This document shows, in pieces, positions 35,440 through 47,218 of a stretch of DNA of 64,000 nucleotides (positions are counted from its first letter, which is position 1; each line of letters starts with the position of its first letter). This stretch comes from Labeo rohita (Eukaryota > Chordata > Actinopteri > Cypriniformes > Cyprinidae): NCBI RefSeq assembly GCF_022985175.1, contig NC_066874.1, positions 6,257,604 through 6,321,603 of the forward strand. The letters are read 5' to 3'. Made by a program: the position numbers and the translations under genes. A model generated the notes under the pieces. The model saw nothing but the letters and a program-made list of their open reading frames with translations, did no database searches and was not told the DNA's origin.

Positions 35440-35970
35440 CCAGAAACCGCTCCTTCATTGTATGCACGAAACGCATGAAGTGCGTCGCGGTGAGAGAAGC
35501 ACAAAGTTTGCAGTGGATGTTTGAACTTTATTTCTTTTACTTTATGTCATTTTTATGTCGCTTGGCAGCAGTTTCGAACTAACCGATTTTCAACTAACGT
35601 TGAATTAGAGCCATATTCTTCCTTGGCTCTTGGCGAAGCTCCTCAGGTGTTTTGTTCTTACAGCAGAAGACGCGCTAAAGTTTGCTGTTTTCGTCCATTC
35701 GGCGTAGACATTCGATGCAAACTCCTGCCTACACTTGAACTATATTAGTTCCGCTTTCCGTTTGTTTGTATATAAACACTTCATTACCTATTCAGAAGGA
35801 CTTACGGACCAGTGCATCAGGTAAGGACGTTTTAAAGCTGTTGAGAGGTGTTTGTTACTTGATTCACGTTAGTCAACAGGTAGCGTTTTAATGGTTTTAC
35901 GATTTTTTCCTTCGAACACGTACTACGTTGGATATAAAAAAGCACATCCGTTTAAAGCGGGGTTTATGAT
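35440..35970 (+). promoter_or_regulatory. CpG-rich promoter-like segment
   Basis: CpG dinucleotides cluster here (GTGCGTCGCGG, AGACGCGC, TTCGGCGTAG, TTCCGCTTTCCG, ACGTTTTAAAG, TTCGAACACGTACTACG), whereas most of the window is CpG-depleted. A TATA-like GTATATAAAC lies at 35768-35777. A perfect plus-strand donor, CATCAG|GTAAGG, follows about 45 bp later. The simplest reading is an unmethylated promoter of a plus-strand transcript with a short first exon. Its neighbour and direction would make it roughly head-to-head with the plppr5-like gene. The gene it serves is not identifiable from this window. Confidence 0.5.
35797..35820 (+). other. Candidate short non-coding first exon ending at donor CATCAG|GTAAGG
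   Basis: If transcription starts about 30 bp after the TATA-like box, a first exon of around 24 nt ends at 35820. Alternatively, TTTTGTTCTTACAG at about 35651-35664 could be an acceptor for a 156-nt exon ending at the same donor, which is closed in all three frames. The next exon is not recognised in the window. Confidence 0.3.
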
Positions 35971-36409
35971 CAGTCATAGACAATCATCTGTAGGAATTAT
36001 CATTACTTCGTGTAATTACAAATAAGAATGCCTGAGATCTTAAATGTAGTTTAAAAGACATTTGGAAAGTTGTTATAACTGTAATCTGTGCATGTCAGTT
36101 TCATATGTTTTTGAAAAATGTTATATATATAATTTTATAGACATTATTGATGTATGGCTCTAAAAATGTCAAGGGGTGTAACCATTAAGTAAAAACTACT
36201 AAATACAAAACATGTCTCTACATGACCTTGTCAAAATGTATGACATGTAGAGAGAAAGAAAAGAGAAAGAGAGAACTTATTAACTTATTGACCTTTAGAT
36301 GCACCATCATAGGGGATCATCTTATTTTGTATTAATTTTTTTAATAAATTAATTAATTTTATTAATTTACTTGCATGTTAGTTAGGTCACACTGAGGTGG
36401 CAGACGAAA

Positions 36410-36540
36410 TTATTAAAATAATAATAATAATAAAAATTGTACGTACATATATATATATATATATATATATTTGATGATAACGTTTCTTAATGTTGTTTTA
36501 AGTAGTGAAATAGATAAACGATGATGATAATAATAATAAT
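36410..36540 (+). repeat. (AAT)n and (AT)n microsatellites
   Basis: (AAT)n-like run at 36415-36432, pure (AT)n at about 36447-36470, and (GAT/AAT)n at 36519-36540. Confidence 0.9.
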
Positions 36541-37862
36541 AGTGCCATGTCACTGACAAAAAACGTAAACTGTTTTTTAAAAATAAAAAAAAATAAAAAA
36601 CAGTCATTGATAGTTGCAATTTCATATTGCATACACATTTGTAAATTGCCTAAAGCATGTATATGAAACCTAGCTTGACAGTGTTAAGTAACACTAGCAG
36701 TGTTATAACGAGTTGAATAACACTACAGTCATTTGAGCTATAGTAAAACTACAAAAGTGTTAAAAGGCATGCTTTTTAAGACCCTGTTGTCATTGAGATC
36801 ATGGTTATTCTGTTTAATATTCAATGCACAGATAATACTTTGTTTAAAGTTAATCTCACATGGCTTGATTTAACTTGACGTGCCGAGCAGGTGTCTCCAT
36901 GTTTAAAGCAAGAGTTTGCAACACCCTGTGCTGTTAATCCCATCAGCCTACGTGGAAACAGAACTAAATACATCACTTTATTTTTCACAGGCTATCAGTT
37001 GTCGTTTGATGCGAGGATCAGTACATACAGTAAACATTAGATTCTGGATCTATTCTGTCTGTGTAATCCATAGCAGAACAAAAGTAGTATAACCTGTAAA
37101 TAAGTAGCAAGTTTACATATTCCACATTTAAAGTAAGAATATGTTTTCAGATACTTTCCAGGATTAGTTGCCAACCTAATTTCATGCTGCAGTCATATTT
37201 AAAAGCATGCACGCACAGTATTTGGACACTGTAAGTAAGAATGTCTCAACATTAAGAGCAAAATGGGGCTCTTAGAATTCACTGAACTGAATGATTGGAG
37301 AAAAAAAGAGAATCCACCTCAAGTTTTCCTCACTGCTCAAGTTGCCTGCTTGCTTGTCTGTCCAAGAACTGCTTACCATTGACAAAAAGAGGTTTTATCT
37401 GGAAAAGGCCTAAAACAACCGCTAGCAGAGCTGGAAACCGTCCTTGTCATTGCTGTCGCAACCTGTTCAAGTGATTGAAACAAATTCCATCTGGTGCTCT
37501 TCCACCCATGGAGGGAAGAACTTTAAAGTGCAGTTCAGGTCCACCAGAGTGAAAAGTACAGAGATTTAAAAAATGAAAATAAAAGTGTAGACAGTCAGCA
37601 AAAGAAAATTGAGTGGTATAGAGAAGGAGCTTGGCCATCGTGTCCGGGTGAAGGTGCTTTGAAGGGTTCCTAGACCCCTAGATGATGGATGTTCAGTTTG
37701 CTGAAGGGAAATTCCTCATTGCCATGGAGTCACCATGCTATCAAGAAAAATGACCTATGCAGTTTGAAGCGTTGATTTGGCTCTGGATTTGAAGTAGGGG
37801 ACACACTTTAACAGACAGTTATTAATTGCTTCTCTCTAGTGATTTAAAAAAAACAAAAACAT
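36541..37862. other. Presumed intron or intergenic sequence, no feature recognised
   Basis: Unique-looking, no coding signal. 37430-37800 is somewhat richer in GC. Confidence 0.4.
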
Positions 37863-38296
37863 TTAAAGGCTTAGTTCACTCCAGAATTTACATTTCCTGA
37901 TAATTTACTCACCCCTATGTTGTCTAAAATGTTAATGTCTTTTTTTCTTCAGTCGAAAAGAAATTAAGATTTTCAAGGAAAACATTCTGGGATTTTTCTC
38001 CATGTGGACTTCAATGGGACTTCAATGGGTTTCAGTGCAGCTTTAAAGGGCTTTACACAATCCCAGCCAAGGAATAACAGTCTTATCTAGCGAAATGACT
38101 GGTCATTTTCTAAGAAAAAAAACTTTATATACTTTTTAACCACAAATGCACGTCTTGCACTAACTCGACTTCATGCATTACGTAGTTACATTGGAAAGGT
38201 CACGTGTGACGTAGGTGGAAGTACCGACCCAGTGTTTACAAAGCGAACGTGCCAAGAAAGTCAAATGCACTTTACCCAAAAAAAGGTAAAACAGCG

Positions 38297-38419
38297 ATGT
38301 TGGGTGATTTTGAAGTTGGAGGAGAAAATGAGATGGAGTTTTTCACACTACTCCACATTTTTGAGCCAAAGTACACAGATGAAGAAGTAACCACTTGTGA
38401 CCTGTCTGTGATTATGTAA
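38297..38419 (+). pseudogene. Short acidic coding remnant in the palindromic TTAA element
   Basis: A 40-codon frame starts MLGDFEVGGENEMEFF and continues through FEPKYTDEEV before a stop. It lies just after AAAAAGGTAAAACAGCG. Frame fragments of the same peptide (FEVGGENEM-like or LEEKMRWEFF-like) recur in copies at 47.7, 57.8 and 63.7-63.8 kb with indels. I recall similar acidic openings in uncharacterised fish proteins but cannot assign a function. It is probably a captured N-terminal exon or the remains of an autonomous ancestor. Confidence 0.4.
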
Positions 38420-38530
38420 AGCGTTAAGTTGGAGACATGCACTGCAGAGCAAGTGCAAGACAAGCATTTGTGGTTAGAAAATATCTAAAAAAAATTTTTT
38501 TTTAGAAAATGACCAATCATTTTGCTAGAT

Positions 38531-38992
38531 CAGTGGCTCTCAAAGTGTGGTATGAGTACCACTAGTGGTACTCAGGCTCCTTCTAGTGATACACAGACGA
38601 ATCACTAAATTAAATATAGATTAATGTTAAAACACAATATATTTAATCTTAATTTGAGTGAAGTTTTTTTTTTGTTTGTTTTGTTTTTTTGTTTGTTTTT
38701 ATTTAAATTTTAGATACAACAAATTTTAATTGAATCATTATTTCAGTTTTTTATTTACCTGTTTGTAAGCACTGTGCAGTGGTAATGTTCAAACTGTGTA
38801 TTTACAATGTAAAAGTGGCTGACAACAATAAATATTCTTGTTAGGAATAAAACTGCTTTAGTTTTGAACTGTGCAGAGCTGTAGCTGAATACTACTATGC
38901 TACTGTATTTTAATGTTGGTCATTATGGTGGTATTCGGAGGGCCAAATATTTTCTGAGGTGGTACTTGGTATAAAAAGTTTGAGAACCACTG
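38531..38992. mobile_element. hAT-like MITE (CAGTGGCTCTCAAA ends) nested in the palindromic element
   Basis: The ends CAGTGGCTCTCAAAGTGTGG and AGTTTGAGAACCACTG are inverted repeats of the hAT/Charlie type. The flanking 8-mers TGCTAGAT (38523-38530) and CGCTAAAC (38993-39000) agree at 5 of 8 positions, with only transitions differing. Uninterrupted sister copies read CGCTAGATAAGACCC or similar at this spot, confirming the insertion point. Confidence 0.8.
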
Positions 38993-39216
38993 CGCTAAAC
39001 AAGACCCTTATTCCTCGGCTGCGATTGTGTAGAGGCCTTTAAAGCTGCATTGAAACTGCACTGAAACCTTTAACCAGCTGATCCCCACTGTCCATACAGT
39101 TCACTATATGAAGAAAACCTTCATTTCTTTTTCGATTGAAGAAAGAAAGACATGAACATCTTGGATGACATGGAGGTGTGTAAATTATCAGAAAAATTTG
39201 ATTCAGGAGTGAACTA

Positions 39217-40148
39217 ATGCTTGTATTTTTTTTTACATTAAAGTATTAAAATCTGCTAAAAAAAAAAGAAAAAAAGAGACAACTATGTTTCTGTGGCATT
39301 ATGAAAATGTGAGTTGGAAAAAGTTCTTTAGTTGACATAAAAATGGTTTTGAGAACTGTTCTTTGGGGAGCCCAAATTGGTTGTAATATGACATTGCCTT
39401 TATTTTTAAGACTATATATAAGTCAGTAGTTCTGCATGACGTGGCACATCGAAATCCTAACAAAACAAAATTGATGTGTTGATGTTTATTGGTGTGAAAT
39501 CTGTGATATGCAAATCCAGATGGAGGGCTACAGGATGGTGCTGCTGCTGGTGAGATGTTCCAGCTCTTTGGGTTCCTCTTGAGGTTGGTGTGTAGGCGTT
39601 GGACTTGTATGTTTGCCAGGATAATTTAAGAGAGATAAGAGAAGGCTACAATCAATCTAAATGCACCCCCAAAGGTACACAGTCAGCATAATCAGAGAAA
39701 AATAACCCAGAAATCTCTGGAGGCAACCTGTCTACGAGTTTAAAAGCCTTTGTTTCTTTTTTTTTCCCACATGGGATGGTGCGAACAGATCTGCTTTGAG
39801 AACTGTGCCATGCTATTAGATGCATATCAGTTTGGATGCTAAATTGTTGTTTATACATGCAGTCTTCCAGAGAATGTCTTTGTAAAACAGCCTAAGGCCA
39901 AAGTCGCTGTTGCTCAGTGTGTAATTTTACACTGAGTATTTCCCCCATCATCCCTCGCTGCTGTCTTAGTACTCATCTCTCAGTGTGCGCTTGGACCGTT
40001 TCACAGCGTCCTGCTGGCTAAAGAATTGGCTAGCTGTTGGAGACGTGTTTACTTTTGATGGGGAACCACTGTGGAAACCACAGGAGGACAATGAGACGAC
40101 ATCACACCGCTGATTTTTTGCTTGTACACACATGCAAAAGTTGTTAGA
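39217..40148. other. No feature recognised
   Basis: Unique-looking sequence with no coding signal. The 39966-40283 minus open frame overlaps the following MITE. Confidence 0.4.
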
Positions 40149-40320
40149 GAAATAGTTAGCCCAAAAATGAAAGCTTTGCCACAGTTTTCTCACCCTCATG
40201 CTGTTCCAAACCTGCATGACTTTCTTTCCTGGAATACAAAAGGAGAATTGTAGCCTCTTATAGTCTTTTGTCAGAGACGTCATGTTTGGAAACTGAAATA
40301 TGGTTTATTGCAGAATTTCT
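40149..40320 (+). repeat. Half of a TTAA-family MITE
   Basis: AGAAATAGTTAGCCCAAAAA, TCTCACCCTCATGCTGTTCC and TTTCTTTCCTGGAATACAAA match the left half of the family. The right half is missing. Confidence 0.6.
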
Positions 40321-41212
40321 GTTTACAGTCTTCCTTCTTCTTAATGTTTTCTCAGTGTAGATCAAGGGTGAGGCCAAGCTAGTAAAATCAAACTGCCTGT
40401 ATCCCATTTTAATTTCACTGTGAAAATATGTGGAGTGCCATCACATCTCCACTGGACTCGCTGTCACTCAGAGCTTATTATTATCTCGTATAAGAGAAGC
40501 TGCTGGGCCTTAGGAAGCTAACACACCCTTCTCAATGGCCAGCAGGTTATAAATCTGAAGTTTACTGAGCACCTCTGTCTATTTTTACTGGTGGTCTCAG
40601 TGGCCCAGAGGTTCTGCTCTGTGCTGTGTTAGTTTTATAAGTGAGCAAATCTTGGTGAATTGGACCTAACATGACTATAACTTTGCATAGTTCCATTAAA
40701 AAATTGTTACTTTTTTTCTAGATACTAACAGTGTTTTATAAATAAACTTATCACAGTCCTTCTGATATAGCCTTGGGCTAAAGTGTTGATAGACTGATGT
40801 GTCAGTCACACCTATGAATTAGACCAATATTTTGCCATTTGAGATACTGGAAATTATCTCATCAGTCAATGAACATGACTGCGTTGACAAAGAGTGACTC
40901 CTTTGATGATAATTTTGTCAAAGGATAATTATAATGGCTAATTTATTAGTAAATTTTGGGTTAATAATGTGTAAAATATATGGAGCCTGTAAAGTGACAT
41001 TTGAAGAAAACATTAATGTGCACAAGAAACTTGTATGTGTGCATATGAAATACTTCTAGGAGTTTTTCTGAAAGTCATTACAGTGTTTTTTTTCTACATA
41101 AGTCACTCATTTCAAATGTCAAGACTCATTTGTTATATTTAGTTGCGTTAGCACTATTATTTCGCTTTGATTTTTAGATGTTGTCAATGATGCAAACAAA
41201 TATTGTGAGAAA
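40321..41212. other. No feature recognised
   Basis: AT-rich and unique-looking. Confidence 0.4.
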
Positions 41213-41935
41213 AGGGAACCCCGGGTATTAAAACTTGTATGGCTTAATATAACTTAAATTATGTCTCTTACTGAAATATGTAGTTGAAAACCCATGAAAG
41301 ATTGACCTTATGTTAAAAATGTACATTATTTTACACACATTTTGGACTATAGGGGGCGCCATTATTTCAGTGACGTGAAATGGATGCACTCAGTAAGCTA
41401 CTGACGCTACCTATTTTGCCGCAACACAACTCGAAAAATAAAATACTGATACAATGCCATATAAAATAATATATAAAATTATTATAAAACTTCCTGAAGA
41501 CCCAGGTCTTTGTTCTCTCCACTTTAGCCATGATGCCTTTGAGGCTTTTAGTAGACCATAGCTAATGAAAATGCTTGCAAACAGCAGAGACAAGAAATGC
41601 TAGATGCCATCCTGGCAGGATGTAAACATGCCAACACTTGTCATGATGTTGCAGCCACTGAAAGAGTTTCTCAGCGTGGATTTCACTCAATATCCAAAAA
41701 TTGATGGTACAGCATTTGGTTTAAGCCTACGCTTATATGCATCTCCACCTGTACACTCTGTGGTCATCGTATCAGTATTTTATTTTGTGTTTATTTTTTA
41801 TTTAGTTGTGTTGCGGTAAAAATAGCAACAGGTAGCACCAGTAGCTCGTCTTTTATGGCTTTTCTACTACATATTTCAATAAGAGACATCATTTATGTCA
41901 TTAAGCCATACAAGTCCTAATACCCGGGGTCCCCT
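41213..41935. mobile_element. TTAA-type element with AGGGGACCCCGGGTATT ends
   Basis: The left end AGGGAACCCCGGGTATTAAA and right end CCTAATACCCGGGGTCCCCT are inverted copies. Inverted similarity continues inward (CTTGTATGGCTTAAT / ATTAAGCCATACAAG; CAACACAAC / GTTGTGTTG). TTAA follows on the right (41936-41939); the left flank is GAAA, probably a mutated TTAA. It is 723 bp and non-coding. Confidence 0.75.
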
Positions 41936-42091
41936 TTAAGAATTGGTAATTGAAATACCATATTTATTAATAGCTGTTCTGAATATGGGGGATTGCATGT
42001 CCTCACTAATGTTTATGATTATGGTTATGGCCCTGGATATTGGTGCAAGCATCAGCAACTGAAAACCTATAATAGTTGACTAGTTGAGACA

Positions 42092-42245
42092 GGGGTGTCC
42101 AGTCCTGTCCCTGATCAAACACAGCTGAACCAACTCATTAAGATTTTTCAAGTGCATCTGATAATTAGAGAGTGTGTTTGATCAGGGATGGAACTGAACT
42201 CTGCAGGCAGGTATTATAGATCTCCAGGAAGAAGTTAGGAGAACC
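42092..42245. repeat. CAGGGGTGTCCA-type MITE, right end decayed
   Basis: CAGGGGTGTCCAGTCC, GATCAAACACAGCTGAACCA and its mirrored GTGTTTGATCAGGGATGGAAC are characteristic of a common fish hAT-like MITE. The right terminal GGACACCCCTG is no longer intact. Confidence 0.6.
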
Positions 42246-43384
42246 CAACCACTTCTGCACAGTTTGACCATAGCAATTAAATACTCAACCATAAAGTATC
42301 CTACCCAGAATGATCTATCAGAGACCGATCAAAAGACACTTGAACTGTACAATTTGACGCAAAAAAATGCAATGAATAGGTCTCATGATGAGGCTTTGAA
42401 CCCAGCAGATGCTCAGATACCCTGCAGTGCGTGAAGGATATGAGGTCACAGCACTTCTGTCATCTTTGCCGTATGGAGCTGGGAATTAGTAATGAAAACT
42501 ATGAATATTTTGAAAGCAGGCTTGCTGTTAGAACGCTACCTGATTAATTTCCTCTGCCTGCATGAAGGGCAGATAGGGATGCTTGTAATTATTTATGAAT
42601 AGCAGTGTGTTATGATTTATATTCAGCTGGTGCTGTTAAAGACATGCTTAAAACGCTCTAATTTAATGCTGTGAAATGTATTGGATGAACCTTTGTTGCA
42701 CCTGGTTTGCATGCTTTGTTTTCTACGGATATTGATATTGTCTGCTAATTTGTTCGATATCTTAAAACCGTTGTATTTTTCATGCCAGGAAACTCCTATG
42801 TCCACTCTTTCCCCACTAATTATCTGCTTAGTTGATTACTTCAGCTGCTTTATTGACTTGAATGTGGAATCCCGTCAATGTTTTCTGACCTTTCTAGCAC
42901 CTCTTTATCCCGATTATCTTGCTGACATGCTACATAGATTTGCAGGATATCCCTATGAGATGTTGTCTCGCATTTTAGACATCCAAGTTCACGAGTAGTT
43001 TGTTGTAAAGCCTTTAAACACGCAGTGTAGTTTGATTTCAATTACCCTGTAAAATGGGTTGAGCCATTAGGCATAATTAGCCAGTGTTGTCAGTCAGAGG
43101 TAAAGAAGAACTTTGCAGTACCCCACCGTAATGCAAAAATCTCATTCTCATTACTGCAATGCAATAAAATAAAGATATATAATATCAGTACAATGTAGCA
43201 TCCTGCAAAAGTGATTTTTGACTACCGATGACATTGTAAAATTAAAGACAACATAAAACTATTCGCTTTACATGTGTAAAAACCTTTCCTATTATGGTAG
43301 TGTCTGTTCCACTGACATTAATTTACGCTGATTTTAACATAGGATGAGTTTTTGTCACTGAAGTAATGAGAATTGAGAGAGCCT
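42246..43384. other. Unique sequence with a possible conserved stretch
   Basis: 42430-42690 is repeat-free and contains GCTTGTAATTATTTATGAAT and TGATTTATATTCAGCTGG, a homeobox-site-like composition. The 105-codon plus open frame at 42681-42998 shows no recognisable domain. Confidence 0.35.
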
Positions 43385-43690
43385 TTTGGAAGAAAAAATG
43401 TACTAAAATATATTTAAAATGCAATTATTTCATGCTAAGTATACTACAAATACATTTACATATTATGTACTTAATAAAAATACCCTGCAGTTGTTCTTTT
43501 GGTGTACTAAACTGGTACATTTAAAGTCTACTAAATTGGAAAAACAAATTTTGTACTTAATGCACTTTAATTGTGCAGAAGTAGAGCTGAAGTCCAACTA
43601 AAGATATACTTATATTTGATTGTGCTAAAGTGGAACTAAAATAAATGCATTTTAAATCTATTATTTTTTTACTAGGGACAACATGTGCCT
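43385..43690 (+). repeat. AAGTATACT-rich dispersed repeat, copy 2
   Basis: It is an inverse-orientation match to 5040-5650 (CTTAATAAAAATACCCTGCAG, GTACTAAACTGGTACATTTA, TTGTGCAGAAGTAGAGCTGA). Confidence 0.6.
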
Positions 43691-44166
43691 AATTTTCATA
43701 ATGCATAATGTCACAATGCAGAGAAATCTTGATGATCTCTAAAATGTAATGTCAGATTTTTCCTTTAGAGTCTTTGGTGAAATATGTCCAAAGGCAGCAC
43801 TTTACAGGATTCAACCAGAAGAGCAAAACAGGTTTATGTTTATTTAGGAAAAGCAGGAAGAACTTCAAACGTGCTGGAGAGGTCTTAAAATGAGTCTTTG
43901 CTTTCCCAACACTTTATAATCATATTTTGAGCGAAGCTTTGTGTTGATGGTTGATTTGTCTTTGCTAAAGCAAACTCAAGGGCAGCGGAGAAGCACGTGT
44001 CTGTTAAACATTAGACATTTAATCCACTGAGACAAAACAATGACTCAGTGATGTTGGACTCTAAAGGGCAGACATGTTTTTTGATAGACAGAAAAAGTTC
44101 ATATTTAACATAAAAACAGAATAGAGCGACACATGCACTCTGCACACACATACACTACAAAGTCAG
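43691..44166. other. No feature recognised
   Basis: Unique-looking sequence. Confidence 0.35.
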
Positions 44167-44541
44167 GTTTAAAGTCAACATGAAACGGCATTGTGTTGCT
44201 GTGATGCATATCTGAGCAGAGCTGGATATTCAGTGAGAATAAAAGGTCAGAAATTGATTTTATCCATCAGGAATTGATTAGATTATAGGTTTTGCTTTCT
44301 GAAATACTACATGAAATACTACACAGATTGAGAAGGCTTTTATCTTAATTTTTGCTATTGGTTAACATTAACCAATAGCCTATAAAGGCTGGGTTACTTT
44401 AGCTAAAAAAAAACTGAAAGATTACAAAGACAAACATTTTCTTTCTTTGGAATAACTTGCACCGGTAAATCATAAAACTGTAAAACTGGGAACATTAAGA
44501 AAGTAAATAGGATCAATTCTGATTTCATGTTGACTTTGAAC
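44167..44541. mobile_element. MITE with AAAGTCAACATGAAA ends
   Basis: The ends GTTTAAAGTCAACATGAAAC and GATTTCATGTTGACTTTGAAC are inverted repeats. Its centre holds a 12-bp-arm palindrome at 44354-44379 (GCTATTGGTTAA, CA, TTAACCAATAGC), which places two CCAAT boxes in inverted orientation. No target duplication was identified. Confidence 0.75.
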
Positions 44542-46075
44542 ACTCATAAAGGGGAGAAGGGCATTTCCATCTTCGGTTGTAATTTCCCACAATTACCACC
44601 TCATTACTGCGTTTGATTGGATCGGCAGAGCAGACAGATATGTGCATTTAATTCAGCATAAGGTCTTATACAAATTGTTGCTTAATCGCTTCAGAAATGT
44701 TTCATATAGGCATCTAATGGGCTACATAATTATTACTTAATGGAGTATTAGTCGAATGCATAGTTTGGTTTGCACAAGTAGGTGCACACTCAGTCTTCAC
44801 AGTGTTTTTAACTGCAGGAAAACAGGGGCACAGCTGCAATTTTGGCTGCTTAAATGAAACAAGGCCATTTATAGGTGGACACAAGTATGTGAGGAAGGTC
44901 AATAATCACTTTGACAGAGTATAATGACATGGTTGAAGTATGTTCCCCGCGTCCTGGTGCTAAAGTGTGCTGATGGCAATCAGCGCGTTTGGTTTAGGCA
45001 GGATTAGGCTGGTCTCACATTCTTCCCTAAACCTGTTTAAAAAAATCACTAATCCCAGACAACAACAGCAACATGCCGTTACATGTCACTTTGCCTGCCT
45101 GCCGTGATCACAAGAGTATCTGGTGGAATATCCTGAAATGATTCATTATGAAAGTGCAGGAGGGAAAGTGTGCTTTGAGTTCCCGTTGGGGAAAGAGATG
45201 TTTAATCATTGACTGTGGCTTACTGAGTCTGTGTTCATTAAAGTCAAAATGAATAATTGACACCGGAGCTTAAAAGAAGCGCGGATGAATGTCAGATAGC
45301 GGTATTAGTAACTTATCTTCATGTAGATATTCACAGTGTGCTGAAGGTTATTGTGTTTAAAATCCTTATTTGACCTGAGATGTCGTAATCCGGTTGACTT
45401 GGCATAAATGATTGCAGATTGCAGCATGTTCTGGTCATGGACCTTGTGATTGACAAGGAAAAACTAAAAATTACTTTGTTTATTGGCAAACTGATACAGT
45501 TTACTATATATTGGTGCCTTATTGTTTAATGCACAATATTAGTGTTTTTTTTATTTATTGTATTAGTCAATATTGGATATTCGGTTGTAACTGTTTACCA
45601 TATTTTTACACTTAGATAATCTAATGCTGACTTGAAGTAAAAAATCTTGAAAAAAGTATCTTGAAAACATTAATTTAATAAGACTATTAGAAGTAATTGT
45701 TAGCAAATATCAATGTTAAATTAAAGTATTTAAAATGATTTATTTTTTATTCTTATTTATAATAAACATTTCCTTTATGTTTAATGCATTATCAAGGTAT
45801 TCATAATGTACATGATGCATTATATTTTTTCAAGATTCCTTGTTACATCTGAAATTGGTTGTTTGTCATTTGTGTTTTAATGCAGTATTCTTTCCTAAGG
45901 TGTAACAATGAATAGATAAGTATTATAATTTTTTGTAACTGTGGTTAAAGTTATTCATGAGGTCATACGGTGCATAATAAGAAAGAGATTAATACTTTTA
46001 TTCTCTAAGGATGTGTTAAATTTATATAACGATAGCAGACTTATACTGCAGACTTACAGAAGAAAAGAAAAGATT
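44542..46075. other. No feature recognised
   Basis: 44930-45430 is repeat-free with moderate GC; the rest is AT-rich. No coding signal. Confidence 0.4.
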
Positions 46076-46079
46076 TTAA

Positions 46080-46455
46080 AGATTTTTCTTTTTTTTTTTA
46101 TTTATCAAAGAATCCTGAAAAAAAAAATACAGTTTACAAAAAAATATATTAAGCAGAACAACTATTTTTAACATTGATAATAAAAGTAATAAATCAGCAT
46201 ATTAGAATGATTTCTGAAGGATCATGTGACACTGAAGACTGGAGTAATGATGCTGAAAATTCAGCTTTGCATCACAAGAACAATTGTATTTTAAAATATA
46301 ATAAAACAGAAAACAATTATTTTAAACTGTAATAATATTTCACAATATTATAGTTTTTTTCTGTATTTTTAATCAAGTTAATGCAGCCTTGATGAACATA
46401 AAAGAATTCTTTTAGAAAATCTTACTGATCCCAAACTTTTGAACGGCAGTGTATA
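46080..46455 (+). repeat. GATCATGTGACACTGAA-type dispersed repeat, most complete copy
   Basis: It runs from TTTATCAAAGAATCCTGAAA through TCAGCATATTAGAATGATTT, AATATTTCACAATATTA and TGCAGCCTTGATGAACATAA to the terminus CCAAACTTTTGAACGGCAGTG. Confidence 0.75.
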
Positions 46456-47214
46456 TGTAAGTAAAGTGTTACCAGTGTTAAGTGTTTTTTTTAAATATTT
46501 TTATTTATTTCAATATTGGTCATTTATCTTTTTTCATAATGACAATAATTATCAGCTTACCATTACTTCTCAAGTCCTGTGCACCTTGTCTGAAATTGTA
46601 AAGTATCCAGCCAATCAGATTGGAACGTTTGGTATGTGGACACGCTGTCTCAGGCCAAGACTATAATTTTGCAATATTACTGGGTGTGTTTGTAAAGGAC
46701 AATGTCCGGAAAAGTTTTGGTGAAACAGAGATTCACTTTAACACGGTGCTGTTAAACCGCTGTCATCTAAGCACATGTATCAGCAATAAACTGGTTGAGC
46801 ACAGGCACAACAGTGATGCTGAATATGTTGCAATATTAAGGTGATAAATAAATAAAAGCTTTATTTTTATGCTCTCAGGCTCAGTTTCAGAGTTGTTTGT
46901 TCCTGTGAATCTAGGTGATGTGCAGCAGAAGTGGAATGTCGGCTGTTTTTACAGAGAGGTGACGTGCTTCTTAATGCCTAAAGCCCCAAGGCGCTGTCAG
47001 GGCCCGTCAGAACAGGTGCCTCACCATCTGGGTGTCTTTTGTTACCTGCTTTTTTTCACCTTTGAATTTGCTTAGTAAACTTCAAGATTTTAAATTCTGA
47101 ATATATAATGTTTTGTTCACATAGATTTGACATGAGTGACACGCTCATGTTAGTACTTCAGTTTTTTTTTTTTTTCACAACAGGTTAAAAGTCTATTAGA
47201 ATAATTACAATTTT
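46456..47214. other. No feature recognised
   Basis: 46640-47060 is repeat-free. Open frames here (46620-46844, 46869-47075) have no recognisable domain. Confidence 0.4.
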
Positions 47215-47218
47215 TTAA

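Larger units (their letters stand above)
37867..39216. mobile_element. Long palindromic TTAA-flanked element, copy 1 (with nested hAT)
   Basis: TTAA at 37863-37866 precedes AGGCTTAGTTCACTCCAGAA. The right end is ...CAGGAGTGAACTAATG, which has lost its terminal TTAA. Sub-terminal inverted blocks (TCTTTTTTTCTTCAGTCGAA / TTCGATTGAAGAAAGAAAGA; GGATTGTGTAAAG types) run through most of both arms. CGACCCAGTGTTTACAAAGC and a short coding remnant mark the centre. The length without the nested insertion is about 890 bp. Confidence 0.8.

Noticed and set aside
42681..42998. 105-codon plus-strand frame with a Leu/Phe-rich start
   Set aside because: No family resemblance, no flanking splice signals that preserve the frame, and ordinary intron-like composition.
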